Below, in pieces: positions 47,292 to 58,471 of a DNA stretch of 64,000 bases; within the stretch, counting starts at the first letter, position 1; each line of letters starts with the position of its first letter. The stretch is from Piper betle. Its lineage: Eukaryota > Streptophyta > Magnoliopsida > Piperales > Piperaceae. The notes beneath the pieces were generated by a model. That model saw only the letters and a list, made by a program, of their open reading frames with translations, ran no database searches and was not told where the DNA came from. The position numbers and the translations under genes are program-made. The stretch lies in contig JAURVB010014833.1 of the NCBI GenBank assembly GCA_033002965.1, forward strand, positions 1 to 64,000, in the 5' to 3' direction.

Positions 47292-50200
47292 ATGGCTCTC
47301 CGAAGCGCTCTCCTCAAGCATTTGAGGACCGACGCAGCTGCCGTCTCTTCCTCACGACGAAGGCTTTTGCCTCTCTCCTTCAATGCCTTGGCCCGCTGGC
47401 TCTTCTCTGACGAGGTGAAAGGCTCCTTCCTCGACAAGTCTGAGGTCGCCGATCGTGTTGTTAGTGTTGTCAAGAACTTCCAGAAGGTCGACCTTTCTAA
47501 GGTACGTGACTCCCATTTCTTTTCCTCTCATTCTTTTTTAAGCTTGTTAACTGCGTCTTGGTGGAAAGTGTGGATGTGTTGCCAAAGAGGAATGTGTTAT
47601 AAATCTGGGAAATAAGAAAATTTGGGCCTTATTCAAAATGGCTAGCTAGCTAGGCACTTAGGCAACTCAATTCTTGGTATTTATTAAGGTGACAACTCAT
47701 ATCCATCTTTACCTGAAATTAATTTTAACACTTCCCTTCACCGGAAGGTGGTTAACTTTTGAATTTTTAGTTGTTTTTTGTTTATGTAAATTGTTAGGCC
47801 CTTTGGCCCTCAAAAGAGATCTAAAACAGGTGCCGGAAGTCTATTTTAATCCAAAAGTTAGCTTAGAAAATAAGATTTTCTCGTTAGTTTATATATAAGT
47901 CACCAGTTTAATATAAAACTAACTCAATAATTCTCCCTCTCACACATCACACCATCTAAGTCACCTCCCCCTCACATATGCCACATGTTATAATAAAGTT
48001 TGAGGAGACTCAAATTCGGACTATCTGATCATAGTGTGAGACCTCTCACTTATCAAACTACCCAAATCAACTTCCTAGTGTAGACATGTTACAGTGATGT
48101 TCAAGGAGACCTAAATCATCTCCCCCTCACACGTACGAGTGAGGACATATTACACTAATATTCAAGGAAATTCAAATTCGGGCTATCCGATCATGCCGTG
48201 AGGCCTCTCACTCGTCAAACTACCCAAATCATCACCCCCTCACATATGCGAGTGTGGGCATGGTATAGTGATGTTCAAGGAGATTCAAATCATTTATCCC
48301 TCAGACATGCGAGTGTGGACTATAGTGATGTTCAAGGATACTTTAACTTAGACTACATCAAACTACCCAAATCATCTCTCTCTCATATATGCGAGTGCGG
48401 ACTTGTTCCAGTGATGTTCAAGAAGACCCAAATCAGCTCCCCCTCACACATGCGAGTGCGGACATGTTACAATGATGTTTAAGGAGCCTCTAATTTAGAC
48501 TAGCTAACTTACTCGATTGAGACTTTATTGACTTACTTTATTAAGACCTTTGGGTCCCAGAAAGAGACTTGGAATAAGTGTCATATGTCTCTCTTAATCC
48601 AACCGCTAGCATAAAAAATAAAGTTTTTCCATTAACCTATATACAAATCACTAGTCTCCCCCATAACTAATGTGAGACTAACCTAACATAAATTTGTATT
48701 GTGTTGCTAGTGTATATCGGTATGAGCTACTAATTGGTTGATGAATTAAACATTTTGACAAGATTTGTAAATGGTTTTAGCTTAGCATGCTCACTATGCT
48801 TCTGATGATGTCCATTGTAATTAGGTCAAAGCATAATACTTTTTTGTGCTAAAATGGGAATGCATTAGGAATAGGAATGTTTTGTTACGAGCTTATGTTA
48901 TGAGACATTGATTTGTGATGTTCCTGATCTTAGTCCCATGTCACGACTGAGATTGGATGGTGACTACTATTTGAGATAGTTGTAAGTTTACTAAAATGAC
49001 TAGTTATTTTGGTATACACACAAAGCCCATAATATATGGAATCAAAGCCAACATATGTCTTCGCCTACCGCCTCTAGGAGGTAGCAACCTAGGAAAGTGC
49101 TACTTAGGAGAGGTCTACCTGGGGTCTAAGAAAAATTCCCAGGACTAGAGTAGGAGCCACCTTAAGTAGGATCCACATATAGTGAGCACCGGGGATGGTG
49201 AGACGGAACATGATGGAATACTACAAGCCTATAGGTATGGGACATGGGTTTGTGATGTTTCAAGTCTTAGTCCCACATCGGAATTGGGATTGGGTGGTGA
49301 CTATCGATGGATTGTAAGTTTACTAAAATGGCTAGTCATTTTGATATGCACCCAAGGCCTATAGCATGTTTTATGTGATTTGGATGTAAAGGTGAAGATA
49401 TCTTGAACTTCATTTGGTTTTTCGTGTTGTAACCTCAACATGGTTACATTTTTTTTATTATGAGCTTCTAATAGGTCAAAATAATAATCTCTTAAGTAAA
49501 TTATGAGGTCAAATTAATTACCTCTTAAGTAAATTATGGAACTAAAAACTTAGCGTTGATTGTTTCAAACGGTTTCAGGCTTTCAGCTTTGTCAAATCTG
49601 TAATCCAACCAAACACACCACATGGTTGTTGCTTCAGCTGGCTTCATCACACATTTCTGTGCTCATTTAATAGCGTTTGACAACTAATGGGGGAAATCTA
49701 GCTGGAACATTGGTTTTTGGTATGAGAGTTACAGTGTTTGGATCCTCTAATTTACATACTGCCGAAGTCATTCCCCCTCTGTACATTAGAAAGTCATATG
49801 ATTTATATTGGTGGATGTAACAATCTCAAGGAATTATGGTAGGGAATATTCATTGTTGGCATATGAGCGATCTGTAGATAGGGATAACCGTAGAAAATAA
49901 TTCTGTAAGAAAATTTGTCCAATGAGGTCCAAATAATCTGTTATAGTGAAAAAATGGCATATTGATCCATTCCGTTGAACAGAAATATTTCCATTCCATT
50001 GAACAGAAATTGCATATAGAAAAATCTTGTTGACGCCTTAGGTTCCATGATTTTACTGTATTTATTCTGAACAATTCTATGTCTGAGTGTGAATATATTT
50101 ACTGTCTTTTTTGGGAAACTGGTGATAGCTGTCATGGATAAACTTTTGCTTGGCCAGATTGAACGTTTTTGGTGAAATGTCAGCTAGCCAAAAAATTTCT

Positions 50201-50926
50201 ACACCATTATATTTTAGGGTGATGGAATTTTATCAGCTTAAATATGATGTTTAAAACACTTAGGTTTCAGTGTTTTACTTCATCGAGATTGAATACAGAT
50301 TTATTGGCATGTAAAATTGCTTTAACCACACTTTGTAGGTCAAATGAGCAGTGTATTTACTTACTTTAATTTATGGCTGCAAGTTATATTTTTGTAATAA
50401 TAATTGATTGAAAAATGGAATTCCAATTAGTATTCTCGTTTGAATAAAATTTTATTAGACGAATTCAGGTGGAATAAGTTACTTTCCATGGGACTCGTTA
50501 TTCTTGAAACATGTCTTAATGGAAGATAAGTTGGTTTATTCCCTTGAAATTCTATAGTAATTTACTTACTGTATATGGGTTTTGGAGATAATTTGTATTA
50601 GATGATGCTTTCAGTGAAGCAATCAATTCATGACATACATCAGTGGTTCGTGCATTAATTACTTAGTTGAATAGCTTCTCCTCTTTGATGGGCACAAGGA
50701 GCTATGTGTTACAGGCAACACCTTCATCTCATTTCCATAATGATCTTGGGCTGGACAGCTTGGATACGGTGGAAGTTGTGATGGCGCTGCAGGAGAGTTT
50801 GGTTTTGAGATCCCGGACAATGAAGCAGACAAGATAAACTCTATCTATCGTGCGGTTGATTTCATTGCTTCAGGCGAAATGAAAAGCTCAAGTGAGGGAA
50901 AGTCGGCCCAAAAACATGTTTTTTGA
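47292..50926 (+). CDS. Mitochondrial acyl carrier protein, one-base frameshift in exon 2
   Basis: Exon 1 (47292-47501) encodes an Arg-rich mitochondrial presequence (MALRSALLKHLR...SSRRRLLPLSF) and the start of the carrier domain (VVSVVKNFQKVDLSK). Exon 2 (50715-50926) continues with HFHNDLGLDSLDTVEVVMAL; Ser85 in DSLD is the phosphopantetheine attachment site. After QE, at about 50792-50796, the frame is lost: GGAGAGTTT stands where the family requires GGAGGAGTTT. With one G restored it reads EFGFEIPDNEADKINSI...AVDFIAS and ends KHVF at 50926, about 140 residues. Mitochondrial ACP holds the growing octanoyl chain for lipoic acid synthesis and also associates with respiratory complex I and assembly LYR proteins. 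The 3.2-kb intron contains a minisatellite and other repeats. Kozak context GCCATGGCT supports the start. Confidence 0.88.
47930..48510. repeat. Degenerate minisatellite in ACP intron
   Basis: Phrases such as CAAACTACCCAAATCAT, CCCCCTCACA-ATGCGAGTG, GGACATGTTACA and AGTGATGTTCAAGGAGA recur about six times at uneven spacing of roughly 60-130 bases. They run wholly within the intron on the sense strand. Sequence either side (TTTGG...AAAGAGA...GGTGCCGG and TTTGGGTC...AAAGAGACTTGG) is also similar, so the array may be framed by an older duplication. Confidence 0.65.
48908..49370. repeat. Direct repeat pair in ACP intron, with a USE-like motif
   Basis: TTTGTGATGTT, TCTTAGTCCCA, GATTGG-TGGTGACTA, TTGTAAGTTTACTAAAATG and CTAGT-ATTTTG occur in the same order at 48908-49035 and 49246-49370, about 338 bases apart. 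The second copy contains GTCCCACATCG (49270-49280), an exact match to the plant snRNA upstream sequence element, but without a TATA box at the required distance. Probably a transposon-derived repeat. Confidence 0.6.
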
Positions 50927-51338
50927 GGGGCAAAACATTGTAGCGAGATGTGATCTTAGAATCTACTTCCTCCATTTATTTTCTGCTAGACAGTTTCAGC
51001 TGTTGTTTTCTAGCAAATAAGAATTAGAAGATATGTTCAACCTCCTGTTTGTTTTACCATTAAGGTGGGCCATGTAGGGAACTGCAAGCCAAAACACACC
51101 ACAAAGTAAATCAGCGAGCATATCCACCATGTTGCCTGCATTATGCACTCGCCATTTGCCTTCGGTGCTTTTTATTGACGGTGCGTCTTTCTCCGTTGAT
51201 TAGTGATCAAGACAAGGAAATTAGGTACTTGTCTATCTTCAAGTGTAGCATAAAACGTGTAACGTTAAGTGTAAGAGCGTATACAAAGTTTTACGGGGAA
51301 GGAAACATCCAGTTCTCTGGAGAAGGTATATATATATA
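50927..51338. other. 3' flank of ACP gene, ending in a TA run
   Basis: Presumed 3' UTR and spacer. A short TA run at 51327-51338 marks the left edge of long-TIR element B. No further feature. Confidence 0.5.
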
Positions 51339-51744
51339 GCAATATGCTGCAATGTTTTGTTGCGCATGGATCATTGCATAGGCAGTGCATGGATCATCGG
51401 CCGTTGGATCAAAATCTAACGGCCCACAATCCATCATCTATTTCCACCCCCTTCTCTATTTTCTTTTTTTGCCTTCCCCCTCCCCACTACCGGTTTTGCC
51501 ATCACCGTGGCCTCGCCCAGCCCACAGCCATCGATCCCCACCACCATCGCCTGTAGCCGCGGCGGCAACCCCCACCCCTCCGGGCCACCACCTTCCTCCC
51601 CGCCCCTGTCCGCAGTCGCAGACCCTGCGTTCCCCCTACCCGGAGCGCCACTGTCCACCAACCCCCGCCCAGCGCCGCGCTGCCCCCCCACCCCTGCCTG
51701 ATGGCAGTGAGCTCCACTTGCCCCTGCCACTGCCACGCATTTTT

Positions 51745-52290
51745 CAGTCGAGTTGAGATTAAATCAAAATTTTTATTATATCAAATTTTTCAGTCGAGTC
51801 GGGATCGAGTCAAAATAATATTATAGAATAAATTTTTAAAAAATAATTTCATAATAAAAACTTGATTCGAGTTGGGATCGAATCAAGTTTTTATTATAAA
51901 ATTATTTTATTAATTTTTTAAAATTTATTTTATAATAAAACTTAATTTAAGCAAGGATCAAGTCAAGTTTTTTTATGAAATAAATTTTAAAAAGAATAAA
52001 ATAATTTTGTAATAAAAACTTGACTTGATCCCGACTTGAATTAAATTTTTATTACAAAATTATTTTATTTTTTAAATTTATTCTATAATATTAACTTGAC
52101 TTGAGTTGAGATACAAGCAAATTCTTTTTATGAAATTATTTTATTTTATTTTAAATTTATTTCATAATATTAACTTGACTCGAGTCAGGATCGAGTCAAT
52201 TTTTTTAACAAAATTATTTTATTCTTTTTAAAATTTATTTCCTAATAAAATTTTAGCTCAATCTTGACTCACGTCTACATTTTTATTACG
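51745..52290. repeat. Satellite-like array with GAGTCAAG core in element B
   Basis: Units combine GGGATCGAGTCAA-TTTTTATTA with AAATTATTTTATT-TTTAAAATTTATT and AATATTAACTTGACT. They are related to, but diverged from, the array at 24175-25200. Spacing is irregular. Confidence 0.65.
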
Positions 52291-52775
52291 AAAATACCCT
52301 CCTCTGTTTCGCTGCACCACACCACCGCCGATCGGCAACTCGCCAACGTTGTCGCCACCTCGAGGGTTGGTGCACCAACTGGAAAACGCACGACAATGGC
52401 GAGTGCGCGGGCCACCATGAGCGGGCGGAGCTCACTGCGAGCAGGCAAGGGCGAGGGGGCGGGGCCGCAGCGCCAACGAGGGGTTGGTGGATGGTGGCGC
52501 TCGGGGTAGGGGGAACGTAGGGGGCCACAATTGTGGGCGGGGGCAGGGGGAAGGTGGCCGCCCGGAGGGGTGGAGCGCGGGGGTTGCGGCTACAGACAGT
52601 GGCAGTGGGGGACGGGCTGCGGGTGAGGCCGTGGGGGCAGGGCCGATGGCCGGGCATGGGTGATGGCAAGGCAGGGGCAGGGCCGGGGCGGCGGCGGAAA
52701 CCCGCGGTGGGGAGGGGGAAGGCAAAAAAAATATATAGAGAAGAGGGTGGAAATAGAGTATGGATTGTAGGCCGT

Positions 52776-55318
52776 TGTTGAGTCAGTTTCAGGACACGTG
52801 TACCGAGCCGATGCCAGTCGCGTGTATGAGCTATGAGGGTCATGCGTACCCAAGTATATGATGATAACGTCATGAACACAGCAGAACAGAATGAGTTATC
52901 AGATATATGAGAGTATGCCAGTCATTTTTTTTATTTTTATATATAATGGATCGTAGAATTAGTTTTAGGCCGTTTATTGCGTTAGGATGCGTTACGGGCA
53001 TTTTGGGTGGGTTGATAGTTCTAGAGCATATCATTATGATGTTTGGTGTTTGTTTGATTTTACGGGATTTTTCCCAATTTTTATGAATTTTTTTAGGATT
53101 TAATACGACTTAGTTATTATACTTGACTCGAGTCGGAGACGAGTCAAGTAATATTTACGAGTTTGCCACCGAGCACATCCCACGCCTTTCCTTTCTTCCC
53201 CAAACCAAACCCTCGCCGCGACGCCGCCACCGCGCGTGACGCCGCCCAGCCGCCGATCGCCGCCGCCCAGCTCTGCCACGACGTTGTCGTGCCGCCCCGG
53301 CCGCCGCCACGGCGCCGCCGCGACACCGGAATCGGCCCGCCTAGCGCCGCGGCTGCATTTCGGTCGCGTCGCCGATTCCGCCGTCGGCGACCATCGCCAC
53401 CGCCATCAGTGGTCGCCTCAGCACCACCGACCACCCAGCGACCTTCCCCGACCGGAGCGGAGGCCATCGCCGCCCTGGCCGGCCGGATCTAGCGACCCAT
53501 CACCGCCGGCCTCTGTTTTATGCCATTTTCCGGCGAGCCGCCACCTCCGTTGGCCGCGTCGACCTCGTAGATGAGTCGGGCTCGCCGAGCCGGTTCCAAT
53601 GGTACCCTACATGACCCCTATCCAGCTAGTAGATACCACCGGCAATTGTCGCCGGAAAACCACCGGAAGTCGCCGGAAAACCGCCAGCAGCTGCCGGAAA
53701 ACCGCCGGAAAATCGGAATTTCTGGAATTCGCCGGAATTCACCGGATCTTCTGCGGGGCTCACCCGGTGGAGCCCGATCGAGCTTCGGACGCCGATGAGC
53801 GCCGAATTTGAGCTCCGAGACGCGCGACGGAACCCTAGCCGTCGCCGATTGTCGACGACGAGAGGTATAATTACCTCCAATTTGATTATTTAAATTGATG
53901 ATTATTAGCATAGCATGGTAGCATGGACCGATTATTTATCATGATAGTGCCTAATTTCTGATGAAGTAATGATTGTATGATTTGAGGAATTGTAATTGAA
54001 TAGTAAGTGAGCTAATGAGATAAAATGAGTTGGAGCATGATAAGTGATCATGATGTAATTTAGAAAAACAGAATAAAATATAGTATGAATAGTTTGAGTT
54101 ATGATTATTCTCTTTCATGATTATTTGACTATGATGGATGATTATTATGTCGTGTGTGGTATTCATTGATTTTGATGCATCATGTAGTTAGAGGGCGTTA
54201 GTATTTAGTTTTGATGTGTAGGTACGGAGTAGGAGCTCGCCGCCTAGGCGCGATGACCCGCTTGGAGCTTCTACCAGGTCCGTTTAGGACTCGTCTCTGA
54301 TTTACTCTTTCTATTGTATGTTTAATTTATTGCCTGCAGGACGGGTTAAGTGGCGTTTTATCGGATCCCACTTAACTCGGGCCATTTAACCGAACATTTT
54401 CCGGATTAATAACCCCTCGAGGATGAGATCCCTCGAGGTTGATTTCGAAAACAAGATCCACCAAAAGTTGCCTTCGGGCCTATTATATAACTCCCTACCC
54501 AAGCCTATATATATATATATAGTTTTCGCATTTTCAGTGAGACGAGAGATGGAGAAATCGACTGCACGTACCATGCAGAGGATGTCGTGACAGTCAAAGC
54601 AGGCTCTGGATTAGTGCCAGCGGACTGTTCCATTCCCGAGGGATCCTGACAACTCCGCGTTTGAGTTCCTCACACCCGGAGAACGTGGAGGTTTACGGGT
54701 ACTGTTTAGTACAGCGCATGTCCGGACTTGTGGTTCAAAGGGTACTAAAGGCGACTGCCTGAGAGTACTCGGCCTTCGTGCTCAAGGCCAGGAGAAATAT
54801 GGAGGTAAGGAGAGGGCTTAGGATAAAGTTTCACGAGAAGTACTGAAAAAGAAGTGCTGAGAGTAGCACAGTACCAGCAGCAGATCAGTAAGTTCGGGAT
54901 GCTACCGGGTCTGCAGCCCAGTGGCTCCTCAGTAGTGCCCTTCAGAGTGTTCACGTGGAGTACATGATGATTTCGTTCATATGAGAGTTTGCTCTCATAG
55001 CCAGTTTGTTATAGTTATTTTCTTTTCGGACCAGTAACGCTTGTTACTGACATTTTTCCTATATATATGTAGGTGATAAGCACGAGATGGATGGGCCGGC
55101 CAGGACGGAGGAGCAATAAGGTCTTCTGCACACACACATTGGGTGATTGAATGTTTAATGTTTTGTTTATGATGTTATTTTATAAACATGCTATGAGTAA
55201 ATGTTTGAGGCATGACAATGAGATGAAATGAAATGATCAGAGTAGCGCAGCAAAAGTGTGATGGGTTGAAACCCAAGCTTCAGAATGAGTGTATAGTAGA
55301 TTAGATTCTGTGTGAATG
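52776..55318 (+). mobile_element. LTR-like repeat, copy 3
   Basis: About 2.5 kb, collinear with copy 2 (minus, 25373-28275) and, from 54491, with copy 1. It includes a GC-rich segment at 53160-53880 and a TATATATATATATAG run at 54507-54521 directly before GTTTTCGCAT, a likely promoter and transcript start. It stops at GTGTGAATG (55318), about 330 bases before the TGTTACA terminus seen in copy 2, so its 3' end is truncated. ORFs at 53163-53574 and similar are within the repeat. Confidence 0.55.
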
Positions 55319-55373
55319 GATTTGGTTCCAACGGCGGATGACCATGTGCTGCCTGCAGCGCATAATAGATGGG

Positions 55374-55374
<1 letters not shown>

Positions 55375-55405
<31 letters not shown>
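55375..55405. repeat. TA microsatellite at right edge of element B
   Basis: About 15 TA units between the element's right tip and the 3' flank of the PPR gene. Together with the TA run at 51327 it suggests a TA-repeat target site. Confidence 0.8.
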
Positions 55406-55407
<2 letters not shown>

Positions 55408-55460
55408 CAGAAGTTCGAATCTGTTTTGTCTATAATTGGAACCTGTGTGCCTATAACGCT

Positions 55461-58400
55461 TTACCATCTGTCCCCACAACTGCAATGCCCGTTCACAAAA
55501 TTGTGGTAGGAGCAAGTATCTCTCACTATGATTTGCCTTTTTTCAATCTTAGAAATTGCTTTAGCTGATGTATGGCAATGAAAACACATCCGAGCATTCT
55601 TTGAGACTCGCAAGGGCTGATGAGCTTTCGACGATAAGATGCCATAACATATAGCGAGCATTTCTGTGTGAGAACACGAAAAAGGATCAATATCTTCTGA
55701 ATCAACGAGAAGAACTTGAGTGGAAGCATAGCCACTTTCTTCCATTTCCCTTTTCAACTTAGTCCACGTCTCCAGGATTTTGTTCATCTGAGAATCCTTC
55801 GTCTCTCCCGCTTCAAAGACGTAATTCACTTCACCAACAGTAACTTTACTGCTGGATTTCATAATCTTTAGTCCAAGATTCTTTATTTTAGCTTTCAAAG
55901 ACCTGGCAGAATTCCACATCCCATTTGCGGAGTAAATGTTGGCCAGAATAATATAGTTAGAAGCCTCATAAGGTTCTAAGTCAAACAAGGCATTTGCAGC
56001 TGTTTCTCCTATCTCAACATTAGAATGAATTCTGCAAGCTTTGAGGAGAGTAGCCCAGATGCACGAGTCGGGTTGATATCCCATCTTTTTCAAGTAATCA
56101 AGCGCTTCTTTCAGTAAGCCCACAGACCCCAAAAGACCAACCATGCATGTACAATGTTCTAAAGTTGGCTTGATTCCATGGTCGACCTCCATTGAATGAA
56201 TGTATCTCCATCCATCTTCTACCAAACCTTTTTGCATACATGCTGAAAGAATGCCAGTGAAAGTGATGTGGTCAGGTTTGATACCGAAAACTTGCATTTG
56301 TTCAAAAAGGCTAAAAGCTTCTTCAGCCATTCCATGAACAGCATAACCTAAAATCATGGAATTACACACTCCCACATCTTTTTCACCTGCTTCCTTGAAC
56401 ACTTGTGTTGCATCTGAGATACTACAACAGTCTGTATACATATTTATCAGGGCACAGGCAAGAGAAGCAGCACCCTTGTAATATCCGTACTTCACCATTT
56501 GGCCATGTAATTCTCTCCCTACTCTCCAATCTTGTACGCCACGGCAAACTTTTAGAAGAATTAGAATTGTCGCATAGCTAGGAACAAATCCCTCTTTTAG
56601 CATTTCAATATACAATTGCAATGCCATTTCTGGTTCTCCATTGTCATTGTGGCCTGCAATCAAAATATTCCAAGATACTGTATTCTTATTGTGGAGTCTA
56701 TGAAAAGTTTTGGTTGCGGAATCCATATCAAGGCATCTCATGTACATTCTAACTAATGCACTTGAAACAATCACGTTAGAATCTAAAAGGTTTCGAATAG
56801 CATAACCATGAATTTCCTTTCCAGCTTCCTTCAGATGTAGATCACCACAAGCTGATAAAGCGCTTGAGATGGTAATAAGATTTGGTCTCATTGACACATT
56901 TAACAATTCAGATGGGAATTTCTGTTCTGATGTTAAATCAGACATGGGAATCCTACTAGGCGATTGCATAAATCGAAAAAGTTTGAGAGCATCATTGCTC
57001 AGACCATGATTCTGAAATCCAGAGATCAGTGCGTTGAAAGAGGTCAGGTTAGGCTTCAATTTTGTTAGGCACATTTTAGAGAGTAAATCATATGCCTCAT
57101 CTTTCTGTCCATTCCTAGCATAACCAGCGAGCAGTGTATTATAACTGATCAAATCATGTTGCATGCCCTCTAATTCCATCAAGTTGAATAACTGCAGTGC
57201 CATTTCCATCTTCCCCTCATTTGCGTAGACTGCAATCATTTCGTTCCATACGGCAGAGTTTTTGTTTGCTGTTTTCATAAACAACCTTTCAGCATGATCA
57301 CTTTTCCCACATTTTGAGTACATAGAAATCAAAGAGCCAGACACAAAGATATCATTCAGAGTATGCTGCTTAATAGCATAGGCATGAATTTCCTTTCCTA
57401 GCTTTAATCCACTTAATCCAGCACATGCCTGAAGCACCTTCACAATGGTAACAGCATTAGGTCTCTCAGACAATCGCATTTCATCAAAGATTTCTAACGC
57501 ATCTTCAAAGCATCCATTTTGCACACACCCCGAAAGAATTCCATTCCAAGTACTGATTCCTGGTTCTACCCCAGTTCCGCGCATTTCATCCAACAGCAGA
57601 ATAGCCTCTTTGATTCTACCACCCTGAGCTAATCCAGATATCAATGCATTCCAGGAAATGGCATCAAGTTTCACGCCATTCACCTGCATGGACTCAAAAA
57701 CTTCAATTGCCTCGTCCAAAAGGCAAGAATCTGCGTAAGCACAAAGCAGGGCAGTCCAAGATACTACATCTCTCTCGGCCATCCCTTCAAACACCCTCCT
57801 TGCAGACAACCAACAATTACAATTAGCGTACATGTGAATGAGGGAATTTCCAACAATCACGTCGAATTCCAGGTCTCTTCGAATCACGTACCCATGAACC
57901 ATTTTGCCCAAAAACACAGCGCCACACCCTGCACAACAAACTCTGAGAATGGTAGGGACCAAATATTTATCAGGTAGAAAGCCATCCTCAAGCATCAAGC
58001 CAAGCACGGCAAGAGCGTCGCCCCACAACTGAGACCGACAATAAGACCGAATCAAAGCAGCATAAAGCGAGACGTTCCTCTCAGAAATTGCATCAAACAG
58101 CCTGCGCGCGTCGCCTAAGTAGCACTCATGACTCCTCGCATACAGGAGGGCCAGCCTATTGACAACCAACTCGGAGGCATCCAAACCCAATTTCACGACA
58201 TGGGCATGGGTCTCCTTGGCGTCCGCGGCGAAAACAGGGCCCGGATGAGAGTGAAGCTTCGTGTGGACAACGAGGGGGGATGGAGCAGGCGGAGGAGCTG
58301 GCCGGGAGGGGAGAGGGTGGGGTTGGAGCTGGTGGTGGCATCGCCGATGGGAGGGTGGCGGGGGAGTTTGAATTTTGGCGGGAAGGAGGAGTTGGCGGGG

Positions 58401-58471
58401 ATAGGGTGGGAAAGTGAAGAAGTGGCAGCTCCCACGACGGCCATGAACGAGTTAGCACTGAGCTGGTACAA
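55461..58471 (-). CDS. PLS-class pentatricopeptide repeat protein with DYW-type C-terminus, N-terminal frameshift
   Basis: A 911-codon open frame ends at 55461. It holds about twenty P, L and S repeats (for example DVVSWTALLCAYADSCLLDEA, NTVSWNILIAGHNDNGEPEMA, KPDHITFTGILSACMQKGLVEDGW), then E motifs and a DYW domain. The deaminase-type zinc residues are kept: HTE (HxE) and CFHCH (CxxCH). The last residues are CSCGDRW rather than DYW. Such proteins bind organelle RNA and direct C-to-U editing. In this frame no ATG exists upstream, although homology-like sequence continues (VFAADAKETHAHVVKLGLD). Another frame gives ATG at 58471 or 58444 and a Ser/Pro-rich transit peptide (MAVVGAATSSLSHPI). One missing base, perhaps in the G6 run 58274-58279, would join them, for about 1000 residues. 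No intron. Confidence 0.9.

Larger units (their letters stand above)
51339..55374. mobile_element. Long-TIR element B inserted in a TA repeat, itself interrupted
   Basis: Second member of the family at 23888-28574. It is bordered by TA runs (51327-51338 and 55375-55405). The left arm starts GCAATATGCTGC, then GGCCGTTGGATCAAAATCTAACGGCC, CACAATCCATCATCTATTTCC and a C-rich stretch to about 51730. The same sequence is found inverted at 52440-52775, ending GGATTGTAGGCCGTTG. There an LTR-like repeat interrupts the arm. The remaining arm tip (TTGGTTCCAACGGCGG and CATGTGCTGCCTGCAGCGCAT) lies at 55321-55372. An array of GAGTCAAG units fills 51745-52290. No transposase frame. It ends 86 bases from the PPR stop codon. 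Confidence 0.65.

Noticed and set aside
49270..49280. A possible U-snRNA gene promoter
   Set aside because: The USE motif is exact, but no TATA-like box lies 25-35 bases downstream and no snRNA-like sequence follows; it is part of a repeat.
52286..52879. Pro-rich 197-codon frame on minus
   Set aside because: Falls across the C-rich inverted arm of element B and the start of an LTR-like repeat; composition rather than coding explains it.
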